Positions 1 through 8,746 of a stretch of DNA of 64,000 nt are shown here, in pieces (position 1 is the first letter of the stretch; each line of letters opens with the position of its first letter). The DNA lies in contig JACRDF010000015.1 in NCBI GenBank assembly GCA_016212925.1, positions 186,001 through 250,000 of the forward strand, written 5' to 3'. The translations under genes were made by a program, and so were the position numbers. The stretch comes from Desulfomonile tiedjei (GTDB taxonomy: Bacteria; Desulfobacterota; Desulfomonilia; Desulfomonilales; Desulfomonilaceae). A model generated the notes under the pieces. The model ran no database searches, had not been told where the DNA came from, and saw only the letters and a list, made by a program, of their open reading frames with translations.

Positions 1-1
1 C

Positions 2-1291
2 TCCATCACTTCCATCCTGGTGAACTTGCCCGGAGAAGCCGCGTCTGTGGTCACGTGTATGGATGGGTACCAGATGGCCCGCAAAGGCCGAGCAGGGCCT
101 GCCCTGGGCATCAGCGCCATCGGCTCGTTTATCGGCGGGACGATCTCGGTCTTGGGACTCATGTTGGTGGCCGCGCCCTTGGCCCAAGTGGCCCTGGCGT
201 TTGGCCCGCCCGAGTACTTCGCGCTGATGACCGTGGGCATGGTGGTCGTTACCTTCCTGGCGGGAAAATCCATGATCAAGTCCCTCCTCATGGCAGCAGT
301 GGGTGTTTTCCTGGGCTGCGTGGGGATGGACGTGATCTCTGCAAAGCCTCGATTCACGTTGGGCCTGGGAATGCTCGAGGACGGCCTGGGCCTGGTCCCG
401 GTCATCATGGGTCTGTATGGCATCGCTGAGGTCTTGTCCAACCTCGAATTTTCCTTGAAAGTCTCCGTTTTCTCTACAGCGATCCAAAAAATCTGGCCCA
501 CCCGCGATGATTTCCGCCGCTCGATCGGCCCCATCCTGCGCGGCACAGGACTTGGCTTTTTGGTGGGCACTCTTCCGGGCGGAGGCGCAGTTCTCTCGTC
601 GTTTCTCTCGTACGGCATGGAGAAGAAGCTGGCCAAAGAGCCGGAGCGGTTCGGACAGGGTGCCATAGAAGGGGTAGCCGGGCCCGAAACCGCCAATAAC
701 GCGGCCACCGGTGGGGCGTTCATTCCTTTGTTCATTCTAGGATTGCCGTTCAACGTGGTCTCCGCGGTCCTGCTAGGGGCGATGATCATCTACGGTGTCC
801 GTCCCGGGCCGATGCTCCTATCCACCGATCCGGGGCTCTTTTGGGGTGTGGTCTCCAGCATGTACATCGGCAACGTCATGTTGCTGGTGCTGAATCTCCC
901 TCTGGTCGGCCTGTGGGTAAAGTTGCTCAAAATTCCGTACCAGTTTTTTTTCCCGCTGATCTGTCTGTTCTGCATGATCGGGGTCTTCAGCATCAATCAG
1001 AACATCCAGGAAATATACGTGATGCTGCTGTTCGGCGTAGTCGGTTACCTGCTGAGGAAGTTCGAGTACGACACCGCACCTCTCGTCCTGGCAATGGTGC
1101 TCGGTCCTTTGTACGAAAACGCCTTGCGGCAGTCCCTCATCATGTCCGACGGGTCGTACGCGATCTTTGTCAGCCGCCCGCTTTCGGCTGCTTGTCTAGT
1201 TTTCGCCGCTCTTCTCCTCATCGTTCCATACCTTCCGCGGATCAGTTTCTGGAGAAAGAAGGCGCTTGAGTTTGCTGAGGAAGATAGCTGA
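2..1291 (+). CDS. tctA: Tripartite tricarboxylate transporter permease, TctA family (5' partial)
   Basis: Large integral-membrane subunit of a TTT-family secondary carboxylate transporter, which works with a periplasmic binding protein (TctC) and a small membrane subunit (TctB). The reading frame is open to the left window edge, so the N-terminus is missing; about 430 of the usual roughly 500 residues are present. The hallmark segment around NLPGEAASVVTCMDGYQMAR lies near the start, and GTLPGGGAVLSSF with its Gly/Pro-rich surroundings forms the second signature. Many hydrophobic helices follow to the C-terminus. The tctC-like gene lies 70 bases downstream on the same strand. No tctB is visible; it may lie upstream. 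The substrate is not readable, but the neighbouring CoA-ester genes suggest a di- or tricarboxylate or a related organic acid. Confidence 0.93.
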   Translation, partial: SITSILVNLPGEAASVVTCMDGYQMARKGRAGPALGISAIGSFIGGTISVLGLMLVAAPLAQVALAFGPPEYFALMTVGMVVVTFLAGKSMIKSLLMAAVGVFLGCVGMDVISAKPRFTLGLGMLEDGLGLVPVIMGLYGIAEVLSNLEFSLKVSVFSTAIQKIWPTRDDFRRSIGPILRGTGLGFLVGTLPGGGAVLSSFLSYGMEKKLAKEPERFGQGAIEGVAGPETANNAATGGAFIPLFILGLPFNVVSAVLLGAMIIYGVRPGPMLLSTDPGLFWGVVSSMYIGNVMLLVLNLPLVGLWVKLLKIPYQFFFPLICLFCMIGVFSINQNIQEIYVMLLFGVVGYLLRKFEYDTAPLVLAMVLGPLYENALRQSLIMSDGSYAIFVSRPLSAACLVFAALLLIVPYLPRISFWRKKALEFAEEDS

Positions 1292-1361
1292 TGGAAATTG
1301 CGGCCGGACGCGATCGTGAACCCATGAATCTCAACTGCATAAACGCGAAAGGAGGCAATAG

Positions 1362-2327
1362 ATGAAACGTGTTCTGATCATAGCCGGACTACTAGGGTTG
1401 ATCGCCTTTGTGTCCATGAGCTGGGCGGCCGACTATCCGGCCAAGCCGATCACCATCGAGATCGGTTATCCCGCGGGCGGCTCTACTGACCTCGTAACCC
1501 GCGCCCTTGCCACCGAAGCGGGAAAATTCCTGGGGCAGACCATCATCTGCAACAACACACCCGGGGCCGCAGGAAACCTGGTTCTCGGGAAGATCAAGAA
1601 CCAGAAGCCGGACGGCTATGTGCTCGCAGCCGCTCCCACGGCAAATGTCTACCGAATACCCCACATTCAGGAGTCGCCCTTCAAGGCGTCGGACCTTGTC
1701 CCGATCTGTGAGTATTCCCAGTACCAGTACGGCTTGGCGGTCCGAGCGGACTCGCCGTGGGAGACCTGGGAAGAGTTCGTCGATTACGCCAAGAAGAACC
1801 CTCGCAAGATCAAGTACTCCACGGCCGGCGTCGGCACGGGACAGCACCTGGGAATGGAGTTCGTTGCCAAGAAGAACGGCATCCAGTGGTCCATGGTACC
1901 GTTCAAGGGAGGCGTGGAGGCTGCCGTGGCGGTGTTGGGTGGCCACGTGGACGCGGTTTCGCAGACGACCGAGTTCAAGGACCACGTGCTCGCAGGCAAG
2001 ATGCGGATGCTGCTTGCCTGGAACCCCAAGCGGCTCCTGAGTTTCCCGGATGTTCCTACCGCTAAGGAAAAAGGCATCGACGTCCAGGTGACCACCGGAA
2101 TTAGCCTCTGGGCACCGCACGGTATTTCACAGGAAATAGTGAAGAAGCTGGCGGAAGCCTTCAGGAAAGCCGCCCAGACCGACGCTTTCAAGCAGGTGTG
2201 TTTGAAATTCGATATGCCCAACGACTTCCTTGGCCCTGAAGAGGACGCGGAACTTATCCGCACGCAGGACAAGTTCATGGGCGAGTTCATTAAGAGCCTG
2301 GGGATCGGGATCTACGCGCCGAAGTAA
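1362..2327 (+). CDS. tctC: TTT transporter substrate-binding protein (TctC/Bug family)
   Basis: Periplasmic solute-binding protein of 321 residues that captures a carboxylate and delivers it to the TctA permease. An N-terminal signal peptide (about residues 1-22, ending SWA before ADYPAKPI) is followed by the Bug-family opening YPAKPITIEIGYPAGGSTD, whose Gly-Gly-Ser-Thr-Asp loop contacts the ligand carboxylate in known members. Length is normal for the family. An AAAGGAGG-type ribosome site precedes the ATG. It sits between tctA and the SDR gene and is probably part of the same transcript. Binding specificity cannot be deduced from sequence. Confidence 0.93.
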   Translation: MKRVLIIAGLLGLIAFVSMSWAADYPAKPITIEIGYPAGGSTDLVTRALATEAGKFLGQTIICNNTPGAAGNLVLGKIKNQKPDGYVLAAAPTANVYRIPHIQESPFKASDLVPICEYSQYQYGLAVRADSPWETWEEFVDYAKKNPRKIKYSTAGVGTGQHLGMEFVAKKNGIQWSMVPFKGGVEAAVAVLGGHVDAVSQTTEFKDHVLAGKMRMLLAWNPKRLLSFPDVPTAKEKGIDVQVTTGISLWAPHGISQEIVKKLAEAFRKAAQTDAFKQVCLKFDMPNDFLGPEEDAELIRTQDKFMGEFIKSLGIGIYAPK

Positions 2328-2347
2328 AGCTTCGAGGGAGAATTGAC

Positions 2348-3121
2348 ATGCGGTTTCAAGGCAAGGCAGCAATTGTGACCGGCGGTGCAAATGGCCTGGG
2401 AAAGAGCTTTGCCGCGTCGCTGACCGCCGAAGGCTGCTCAGTCCTCGTAGCAGACTGCGAAGAGACCTCCGGAGAAGCCACAGCGGAGGAGCTACGCAGC
2501 GGGGGAGCGGCATGCCTCTTTCACAGAACCGATGTTACCGTCAAGGCCGAAGTGATCCGGATGGCAGAACGTTGCTTGGAAGCCTTCGGCAGAATCGACA
2601 TCCTGATCAACGATGCCGGGGGTAGCATGGGGGTCCCAAAGGTCCCCATCGACCAGGTGGACGAAGCGGACTGGGACCGGGTCGTTGCGCTGAACCTGAA
2701 AGGGACGTTCCTTTGCACTCAGGCGGTCGTGCCCTGGATGAAGAAGCAACAGGCAGGCAAGATCGTGAATCTCAGCTCGATAACCGCCCGGGTGGGAGGG
2801 GAACTCACTCCTGTTCAGTACGTGGCCTCCAAGGGCGCTATCTCAACTTTTACCAGGCACGTGGCGCAGGAACTGGGGCCGTACGGTATCTGCGTCAATG
2901 CCGTGGCCCCGGGGATCATACTGAGCGGACCTCGCCTGGAGAAGATGTGGTACGAGCGCAAAACCGAGGACGAAAGACGGCAGTACGTGCAGAAGATCCC
3001 GCTCAAACGGCTGGGAAAGATATCCGAAGTGACCGACGCGGTGCTGTTTCTGTGTTCGGAGCAATCCAATTACATTACAGGCCTCACGCTGGATGTAAAC
3101 GGCGGGCTGTTCTCCGTATAA
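2348..3121 (+). CDS. Short-chain dehydrogenase/reductase (SDR)
   Basis: Cytoplasmic NAD(P)-dependent oxidoreductase of 257 residues, acting on an alcohol or ketone. The cofactor motif TGGANGLG is at residues 11-18, an NDAGG variant of the structural NAG motif is at about 88-92, the catalytic Ser is near 143-144, and Tyr158/Lys162 form the YxxxK motif. It resembles the FabG-like classical SDRs. It lies 20 bases after tctC and 34 bases before the mutase gene. The context suggests oxidation or reduction of the imported substrate or of a CoA intermediate. The substrate is unknown. Confidence 0.9.
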   Translation: MRFQGKAAIVTGGANGLGKSFAASLTAEGCSVLVADCEETSGEATAEELRSGGAACLFHRTDVTVKAEVIRMAERCLEAFGRIDILINDAGGSMGVPKVPIDQVDEADWDRVVALNLKGTFLCTQAVVPWMKKQQAGKIVNLSSITARVGGELTPVQYVASKGAISTFTRHVAQELGPYGICVNAVAPGIILSGPRLEKMWYERKTEDERRQYVQKIPLKRLGKISEVTDAVLFLCSEQSNYITGLTLDVNGGLFSV

Positions 3122-3155
3122 GCCCGATCGGAAACGAATCCCGGAAGGAGATTGT

Positions 3156-4829
3156 ATGGGAAAACGAGATCTGAAGGCGGCGCAAGACCGATGGCTTGAA
3201 GGTCCCTATCGGGAAGGCCTGAGAGGCCGAGGAGAAAGAAAGAAGGCCTTCGCGACACAATCGGGGCTGCCTATTAAGCCTGTCTATACGCCTCTGGATC
3301 TTGAGGATATCGGGTTTGACTACCGGGAAGATCTCGGTTTTCCGGGACAGTACCCGTTTACCCGAGGAAAGGATGCAACGGGATACAGGGACAATTTCTG
3401 GATATTCCAACAGTATGCCGGGTTCGGGGATGCGGAGGAGGCGAACAAGAGGTATCGGTTTCTGTTGGAAAAGGGCCAGACAGGCGTCTCTATCGCTCTT
3501 GACCTTCCCACTCAGATTGGCATCGACTCGGACCATCCGCTTGCTGAAGGGGAAGTGGGCAAGGTAGGCGTGGCAATCGATTCTCTCGAAGACCTTGAGA
3601 TCCTCTTCAGCGGCATCCCCCTCAACAAGCCGCGGCAGATCAGCCTTGTAGCCAATTCGGTTGCATTGATCGGCCTGGCCATGTTCATCGCGCTGGCGGA
3701 AAAACAGAAGGTCTCAACGCAGGACACGATCCTCCGCATCCAGAACGATGTCCTGAAGGAGTTCATAGCACGTGGCACCTACATGTGCCCTCCAGGCCCT
3801 TCCCTGAGAATGGCCACTGACGTGGTCACCTATTGCGCGGAAAATCACCCGAACTGGCTGCCCATGACCATATGTGGGTATCACATCCGGGAGAGCGGTT
3901 CCACGGCTATCCAGGAAATCGCTTTTAGCTTGGCCAATGCGATGGAGTACATGGACCACGTCCACCGAAAAGGCTTTGCCATGGAGAAGGTGCTTCCCAA
4001 GCTCTCCGCGTTCATGAGCGTTAACATGGATTTTTTCGAAGAGGTCGCCAAGTTCAGGGCCTTGAGAAGATTATGGTCCACCCTGTTCGCACAGAGATAC
4101 GCTATCCAAGACCTATCGGTTCTCAACTTCAATCTGGTGAACTTCACAGCGGGAAGCAGCCTGACTGCGCAGCAGCCCATGAACAACATCGTTCGAGTCA
4201 CCATCGAGTGCCTGGCCGGGGTGCTCGGCGGCTGCCAGTCTCTGTTCCCGTGTTCCATGGACGAGGCGTACTGCACTCCGTCGGAACAAGCTGTCAATGT
4301 TGCGTTGAGGACTCAGCAGATCATAGCCCATGAGACGGGCGTGGCCGACACGATTGATCCCTTGGGCGGCTCCTATTATGTGGAATCGCTTACAAAGGGC
4401 ATTGAGACTGAAGTAATCCGCTATCTTGCGGAAGTCGAACAGAGAGGGGGCTCTGTAAAGGCCATAGAGCAAAACTATTTCCAAGAGGAGATAGCCGAGG
4501 CCTCGTACAGGCTTCAAAACGAGATAGAAAACCGGGAGCGGGTCATCGTTGGCGTCAATGAGTACCGGGAAAAGGAAGAGACCCCTATCGAGGTCTTCAA
4601 ACCACCTCGCGACACTGCGGAGAAACAGCACTCCAAGCTGAAGAGAATAAGAGAAAACCGGAACAACAGCAAGGTCAAGGGCCTGCTGAAGGAGATCGAG
4701 CGCGTGGCTGAGGGTGAAGACAACCTGGTGCCCATTCTCGTAGAGGCTGTCAAGAACTACGCCACTCTCGGTGAGATTTGCGACGTCTTCAGGAAGGTCT
4801 ATGGCGGGTACGAGGAGACCGCTTTTTAA
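3156..4829 (+). CDS. B12-dependent acyl-CoA mutase, large subunit (methylmalonyl-CoA mutase family)
   Basis: Substrate-binding TIM-barrel subunit (557 residues) of an adenosylcobalamin carbon-skeleton mutase whose cobalamin subunit is the next gene. The fold is clear from QQYAGFGDAEEANKRY, GQTGVSIALDLPTQIGIDSD and the C-terminal DPLGGSYYVE. Tyr87, Arg206 and Tyr242-His243 match Tyr89, Arg207 and Tyr243-His244 of methylmalonyl-CoA mutase (my alignment); 2-hydroxyisobutyryl- and isobutyryl-CoA mutases replace the Tyr/Arg pair. Retained Arg206 favours a carboxylated acyl-CoA. However, pocket positions normally conserved differ: the usual RPWTIRQYAGF region reads NFWIFQQYAGF, and the LHTNS-type segment reads LFPCS. 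The substrate is therefore probably not plain methylmalonyl-CoA. It is followed by the cobalamin subunit and an epimerase, as in true mutase operons. Confidence 0.9.
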   Translation: MGKRDLKAAQDRWLEGPYREGLRGRGERKKAFATQSGLPIKPVYTPLDLEDIGFDYREDLGFPGQYPFTRGKDATGYRDNFWIFQQYAGFGDAEEANKRYRFLLEKGQTGVSIALDLPTQIGIDSDHPLAEGEVGKVGVAIDSLEDLEILFSGIPLNKPRQISLVANSVALIGLAMFIALAEKQKVSTQDTILRIQNDVLKEFIARGTYMCPPGPSLRMATDVVTYCAENHPNWLPMTICGYHIRESGSTAIQEIAFSLANAMEYMDHVHRKGFAMEKVLPKLSAFMSVNMDFFEEVAKFRALRRLWSTLFAQRYAIQDLSVLNFNLVNFTAGSSLTAQQPMNNIVRVTIECLAGVLGGCQSLFPCSMDEAYCTPSEQAVNVALRTQQIIAHETGVADTIDPLGGSYYVESLTKGIETEVIRYLAEVEQRGGSVKAIEQNYFQEEIAEASYRLQNEIENRERVIVGVNEYREKEETPIEVFKPPRDTAEKQHSKLKRIRENRNNSKVKGLLKEIERVAEGEDNLVPILVEAVKNYATLGEICDVFRKVYGGYEETAF

Positions 4830-4865
4830 GGTCCATTTTGAAGGTTCGGTTCACGAGGAGGCCGG

Positions 4866-5273
4866 ATGGAACGCAGGCTGCGAATATTGATCGCCAAGCC
4901 AGGTCTGGACGGACATGACCGGGGCGCGAAGATTGTGGCTAGAGCGCTACGAGACGCGGGTATGGAAGTCATCTACACGGGAAGGCGCCAGACCCCTGAG
5001 CAAATTGTCAACAGCGCCTTGCAGGAAGATGTGGATGCGATCGGTCTCAGTATCCTGTCCGGCGCCCATGAAACCATGTTCAAAAGGGTCCTCGGTGTTC
5101 TGACGGAAAGGCAGGCCGGCGATATCCTGGTTTTCGGCGGAGGCATCATCCCCCCGGACGATGTGGCGGAGTTAAAACGGCTCGGCATCGTGGAGATATT
5201 CGGTCCGGGTTCTTCCATGAGCGAAATCGTCAGAATTGTACAAGAAGAGATCCGAAAGAGGAGAGACTCCTGA
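4866..5273 (+). CDS. Cobalamin-binding small subunit of acyl-CoA mutase
   Basis: 135-residue B12-binding Rossmann-like domain that carries the adenosylcobalamin for the large subunit encoded just upstream. The base-off/His-on motif DxHxxG appears as DGHDRG near the N-terminus, followed by the SxL segment (GLSILSGAH) and a GG loop (FGGGIIPP). The length matches small subunits of split mutases such as HcmB or archaeal MCM-beta. Its TGA stop shares one base with the ATG of the epimerase gene (5273), which indicates translational coupling. It would need the corrinoid supplied by the B12 genes at 29-34 kb. Confidence 0.93.
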   Translation: MERRLRILIAKPGLDGHDRGAKIVARALRDAGMEVIYTGRRQTPEQIVNSALQEDVDAIGLSILSGAHETMFKRVLGVLTERQAGDILVFGGGIIPPDDVAELKRLGIVEIFGPGSSMSEIVRIVQEEIRKRRDS

Positions 5274-5695
5274 TGTTCGAAAAAATCGATCATATGGGCA
5301 TCGCGGTCCACAGTCTGGAAAAGGCCTTGAAAATGTACGAGGAGGTTTACGGCCTCCATCCCCTGAAAATACAGACTCTTGAGGATATTCATGTGAGAAT
5401 TGCCTTCATTCCCCTCGGAGAAGTCCTGATCGAACTGCTGGAGCCCACCGAGGAAGGCGCCGGCCGCATCGGGAAGTTCCTGCAGGAGCAAGGAGAAGGA
5501 TTCCACCATATCGCTTTTCGAGTGAAGGACATTGATGCGGCCCTTAGCAGGTTGAAGGAAACGGGGGCTCGGCTCAGAGACGAACAACCCAGGCCCGGCG
5601 GTGATGATTCGAGAATTGCCTTTATAGATCCCTCTTTTACACAAAATGTTCTGACCGAATTGGTGGAAAGAAAAAGGGAGGTCACGGGTGACTGA
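5273..5695 (+). CDS. Methylmalonyl-CoA epimerase-like VOC protein
   Basis: 140-residue vicinal-oxygen-chelate protein, closest by pattern to methylmalonyl-CoA epimerase, which inverts the alpha-carbon of a malonyl-type CoA thioester using a divalent metal. Expected metal-ligand regions are visible: DHMGIAV near the N-terminus (His7), GFHHIAFRV in the second module and LTELVER near the C-terminus. It is fused by overlap to both neighbours, one base with the mutase small subunit and eight bases with the acyl-CoA synthetase. An epimerase next to the mutase argues that the rearranged product or substrate has a malonyl-like chiral carbon. Confidence 0.88.
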   Translation: MFEKIDHMGIAVHSLEKALKMYEEVYGLHPLKIQTLEDIHVRIAFIPLGEVLIELLEPTEEGAGRIGKFLQEQGEGFHHIAFRVKDIDAALSRLKETGARLRDEQPRPGGDDSRIAFIDPSFTQNVLTELVERKREVTGD

Positions 5696-7292
5696 GCTGA
5701 ATGTTCGTGAGCTGCTGGAAAAGCAGGCGGAGAGATACGCGAACAAGGTCTTTCTCTATTTCGAGAATGAGGAGATCAGTTACAGGGATTTCAACGACTC
5801 GGTCAATCGCGTGGCAAACGCTTTTAGGAAAATGGGCATAAAAAAGGGCCGGATGGTAGCGCTCATGCTGCCTAATTCGCCTGCGTTTCTCTACGCCTGG
5901 ATGGCCCTCAACAAAATCGGCGCAATACAGGTCCCCGTCAATACCAATTTCAAGGAGAACGAACTGGCTTATGTCCTTCAGCATTCGGAAGCGGTCGGCA
6001 TGGTTGTCCACGAGGATTACTATCCGGTCCTTGGCCGAATCGACCCGAAGGATATCCCGAATATCAAGCACATCGTTGTGGACGGGAAAGAGCATGTGCC
6101 CAAATCAGCGGTCGGTTTTTCGGAGATGTTCTCTGAATCGGCCGAACTGGACCATGTGTCGATTTCTGAAAGAGACCCCGCGGTCTGCATCTATACCTCC
6201 GGGACAACGGACAAGCCCAAGGGTGTGCTCAACTCTCACGGAAACTGGATACTAACCGGCCAGGCCTATGCATACACGGTCGGCATCTCGGAAGAAGACC
6301 GCGTGATGACGTCCAACCCCCTTTTTCATGCCAACGCACAGGCGTACGCAACCATGGGTGCCTTGTCCGCGGGTGCAAGCCTGGTTCTTCTCAGGCGCTT
6401 CAGTGCTTCGCAGATACTCGAACAGGCCCGGCAGTACCAGGCCACCAAACTTGTCCTGGTCCAGGCCGTAACTCCATGGGTCTGGAATCGCCCCCGCATG
6501 GAAAACGATTGGGACAATCCCGTCCGAACCCTGGTTGCCGGAAATGTGCCAGCGGAAATCTATTGGGATTTCGAAAAACGATTCAACCTGAAGATCCAGA
6601 CGATCTATTCCCTGTCCGAATCGGTCATGGGCATCATGGGTCCGCGAGAAGGCACTATGGAGAGAAAGCCCGGCGGAATAGGAATCCCCATGGAGCACCC
6701 CGACCCGAACATCAGGAACGATGTCAGGATCGTGGACCCCGACGGAGCGGAACTTTCAAGAGGAAGACAAGGCGAGATCGTTATTCGCAACCCGGCCCTG
6801 TTGATCGGATATTTCAAGGACGAGCAAAAAACGAAGGACGCGATGAAGGACGGATGGTTCCATACAGGGGACATCGGTTATCAGGACCAGGACGGGTACT
6901 TCTTTTTTGTGGGAAGGGAAAAAGAGGTCCTTCGGAGAAGAGGAGAGCTTATCTCACCCACGGAGATCGAGGCCGTGATCAATAGACACTCGGCTGTGGC
7001 AGAGTCCGCGGTCATTGGGGTTTCCTCCGGTCTGGGGGCCGGAGAAGAGGAGATCAAGTCGTACGTGCGGCTGAACGAGGGGCAGACGGCTTCGTACGAA
7101 GAGATCGTCTCCTGGTGTGCCGATCACCTGGCCGATTTCAAGGTGCCCCGTTACATGGAATTCCGTGAAGATTTCCCGAGAAGCGCCATCGGCAGGATAC
7201 AAAAGAACGCCCTGAAGCAGGAAAAAGGCGATCTCACCAAAGACTGCTACGACCGACTGAATCCGCCGGCCTCGGCAGCGGGCAAGCGGTGA
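5688..7292 (+). CDS. AMP-forming acyl-CoA synthetase
   Basis: 534-residue ANL-superfamily ligase that activates a carboxylic acid with ATP and CoA. The P-loop-like motif YTSGTTDKPKG, the hinge region GWFHTGDIGYQDQDGYFFFVGREKE and the C-terminal catalytic lysine region GRIQKNALK are all present. The GTG start at 5688 is preceded by AGGGAGG and overlaps the epimerase by eight bases. In 2-hydroxyisobutyrate and related pathways a comparable ligase (HcmC type) sits with the mutase genes. Here it would activate the acid brought in by the flanking TTT or ABC importer. Substrate chain type is not predictable from sequence alone. Confidence 0.92.
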   Translation: MTELNVRELLEKQAERYANKVFLYFENEEISYRDFNDSVNRVANAFRKMGIKKGRMVALMLPNSPAFLYAWMALNKIGAIQVPVNTNFKENELAYVLQHSEAVGMVVHEDYYPVLGRIDPKDIPNIKHIVVDGKEHVPKSAVGFSEMFSESAELDHVSISERDPAVCIYTSGTTDKPKGVLNSHGNWILTGQAYAYTVGISEEDRVMTSNPLFHANAQAYATMGALSAGASLVLLRRFSASQILEQARQYQATKLVLVQAVTPWVWNRPRMENDWDNPVRTLVAGNVPAEIYWDFEKRFNLKIQTIYSLSESVMGIMGPREGTMERKPGGIGIPMEHPDPNIRNDVRIVDPDGAELSRGRQGEIVIRNPALLIGYFKDEQKTKDAMKDGWFHTGDIGYQDQDGYFFFVGREKEVLRRRGELISPTEIEAVINRHSAVAESAVIGVSSGLGAGEEEIKSYVRLNEGQTASYEEIVSWCADHLADFKVPRYMEFREDFPRSAIGRIQKNALKQEKGDLTKDCYDRLNPPASAAGKR

Positions 7293-7431
7293 GAATTAAT
7301 GCTGCCGAAAGGTTATTGAAGGAGGTGAGCACAAGGACAAGATATTGTCGGGGGACCCGGCCTTGATTCCAGCCGGTTAATGCGACGTATTTTCGTGAGT
7401 CGATGTTAGCGGTATCTAAAAGGAGGAACCC

Positions 7432-8667
7432 ATGAAGAGATACCTTGTTTTTGCAGCCACCGTTTGTTTCGCCATAGGCTTTGCCTTTCCGCACACCTTG
7501 CCCGCGGAGGACGTAATCAAAATTGGCACCATCTTTTCACGGACCGGTCCTCTTGCCAACCTGGGCCTGGAAAGTTGGAGAGGTGCTGAACTGGCCCGGC
7601 TAGTTCAGAACGAGAAGGGCGGACTCCTTGGCAAAAAAATCGAGTTTGTAAACGGCGATGCCGTCGATCCGACGGCCGCCGTGGGGGAAACGGAAAGGTT
7701 ATGCACCGTGGAGAAAGTCCCGGTCATCCTGGGCTCTTTTGCCAGCTCCATAGCCTTTGCCGCAAGCGCAAAGGCGGACCAGCACAAGGTAGTATTCTGG
7801 GAACTGGGGGCCGTGGGAGACAAGATTACGGAGAGAGGGCTGAAGTACGTCTTCCGCACTTGTCCTACGGGATCGGACCTGGGACGTGAGCAGCTCCGGT
7901 TTGCCCTGAACGGAATTGCGCCGAAGATCGGCAAGACAAAGGACACCATTCGCATTGCGAGCATCTATGAGGACTCTGCGTACGGCACTCCCTGCGCACA
8001 AGGCATCAGGGATCTGGCGAAGGAGATGGGCGTTAAGCTCGTGGCAGACGAATCGTACAATCACAAGACCACCGATTTGTCTTCCCTGGTCATGAAAGTC
8101 AAGGCGGCCGCTCCAGACGTGATCCTTGAATCCTCCTACGAGAACGACGCCATTCTGTTCTTTCGCCAGGCGCAGGAACTAGGTCTGGATGTCAAGATGT
8201 TCATCGGCTCGGGCGGCGGGATGAACCTTCCCGGGTACCAAAAAGCCCTGGGTAATGCCATCGACAATAAGGTCTGCAATGTGGGTTACCCCGGCTATAA
8301 CCTCAACCCGGATTATGCCAAGGGGATCGACAAGCTTGCCGCTCTGTACGTCAAGACCTTCCAGAAGGATCCCACCAGCGTCTTCTCGGTAATCAACTAC
8401 ATGGGCACCATGGCGCTCTGGGATGTCATCGAAAGGGCCGGCTCGACCAATCCGGACGCCATAGTCAAGGCCGCCAGGGAAACCAGCATACCGGGAGAAG
8501 CCACTCTTCTGGGCTACGGAATCAAGTTCGCTCCCCCGGAGAGCCCGAACATGGGCCAGAACACGCTGGCTCACTACTTCGTGACCCAATGGCAGGATGG
8601 GAACCTCTATATCGTTTTTCCGGAAGCAGCATCATCTAAGGGAAAAAGTCTGGTGATATCGAAGTAA
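7432..8667 (+). CDS. ABC transporter substrate-binding protein, LivJ/branched-chain amino acid type
   Basis: Periplasmic type-I solute-binding protein of 411 residues. A signal peptide of about 25 residues (ending near LPAEDVIKIG) is followed by the family start IKIGTIFSRTGPLANLG. It is the receptor for the importer encoded by the next three genes. Members of this group bind amino acids, urea, amides or, in catabolic clusters, aromatic and aliphatic acids. The AGGAGG ribosome site lies just before the ATG. A 139-base gap separates it from the acyl-CoA synthetase, so a separate promoter is possible. Confidence 0.92.
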   Translation: MKRYLVFAATVCFAIGFAFPHTLPAEDVIKIGTIFSRTGPLANLGLESWRGAELARLVQNEKGGLLGKKIEFVNGDAVDPTAAVGETERLCTVEKVPVILGSFASSIAFAASAKADQHKVVFWELGAVGDKITERGLKYVFRTCPTGSDLGREQLRFALNGIAPKIGKTKDTIRIASIYEDSAYGTPCAQGIRDLAKEMGVKLVADESYNHKTTDLSSLVMKVKAAAPDVILESSYENDAILFFRQAQELGLDVKMFIGSGGGMNLPGYQKALGNAIDNKVCNVGYPGYNLNPDYAKGIDKLAALYVKTFQKDPTSVFSVINYMGTMALWDVIERAGSTNPDAIVKAARETSIPGEATLLGYGIKFAPPESPNMGQNTLAHYFVTQWQDGNLYIVFPEAASSKGKSLVISK

Positions 8668-8746
8668 GCGTTGAGAGAAAAGCGGCAGGAGGCTTCCCGT
8701 CGGGCAAGCCTCCTGTACCGGAAGCCGAAGGAGAGGAACGACCGAA

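Noticed and set aside
3156-4829. Assignment as 2-hydroxyisobutyryl-CoA mutase large subunit
   Set aside because: The specificity positions read Tyr87 and Arg206, whereas that enzyme has Ile and Gln there, so the name is not supported.
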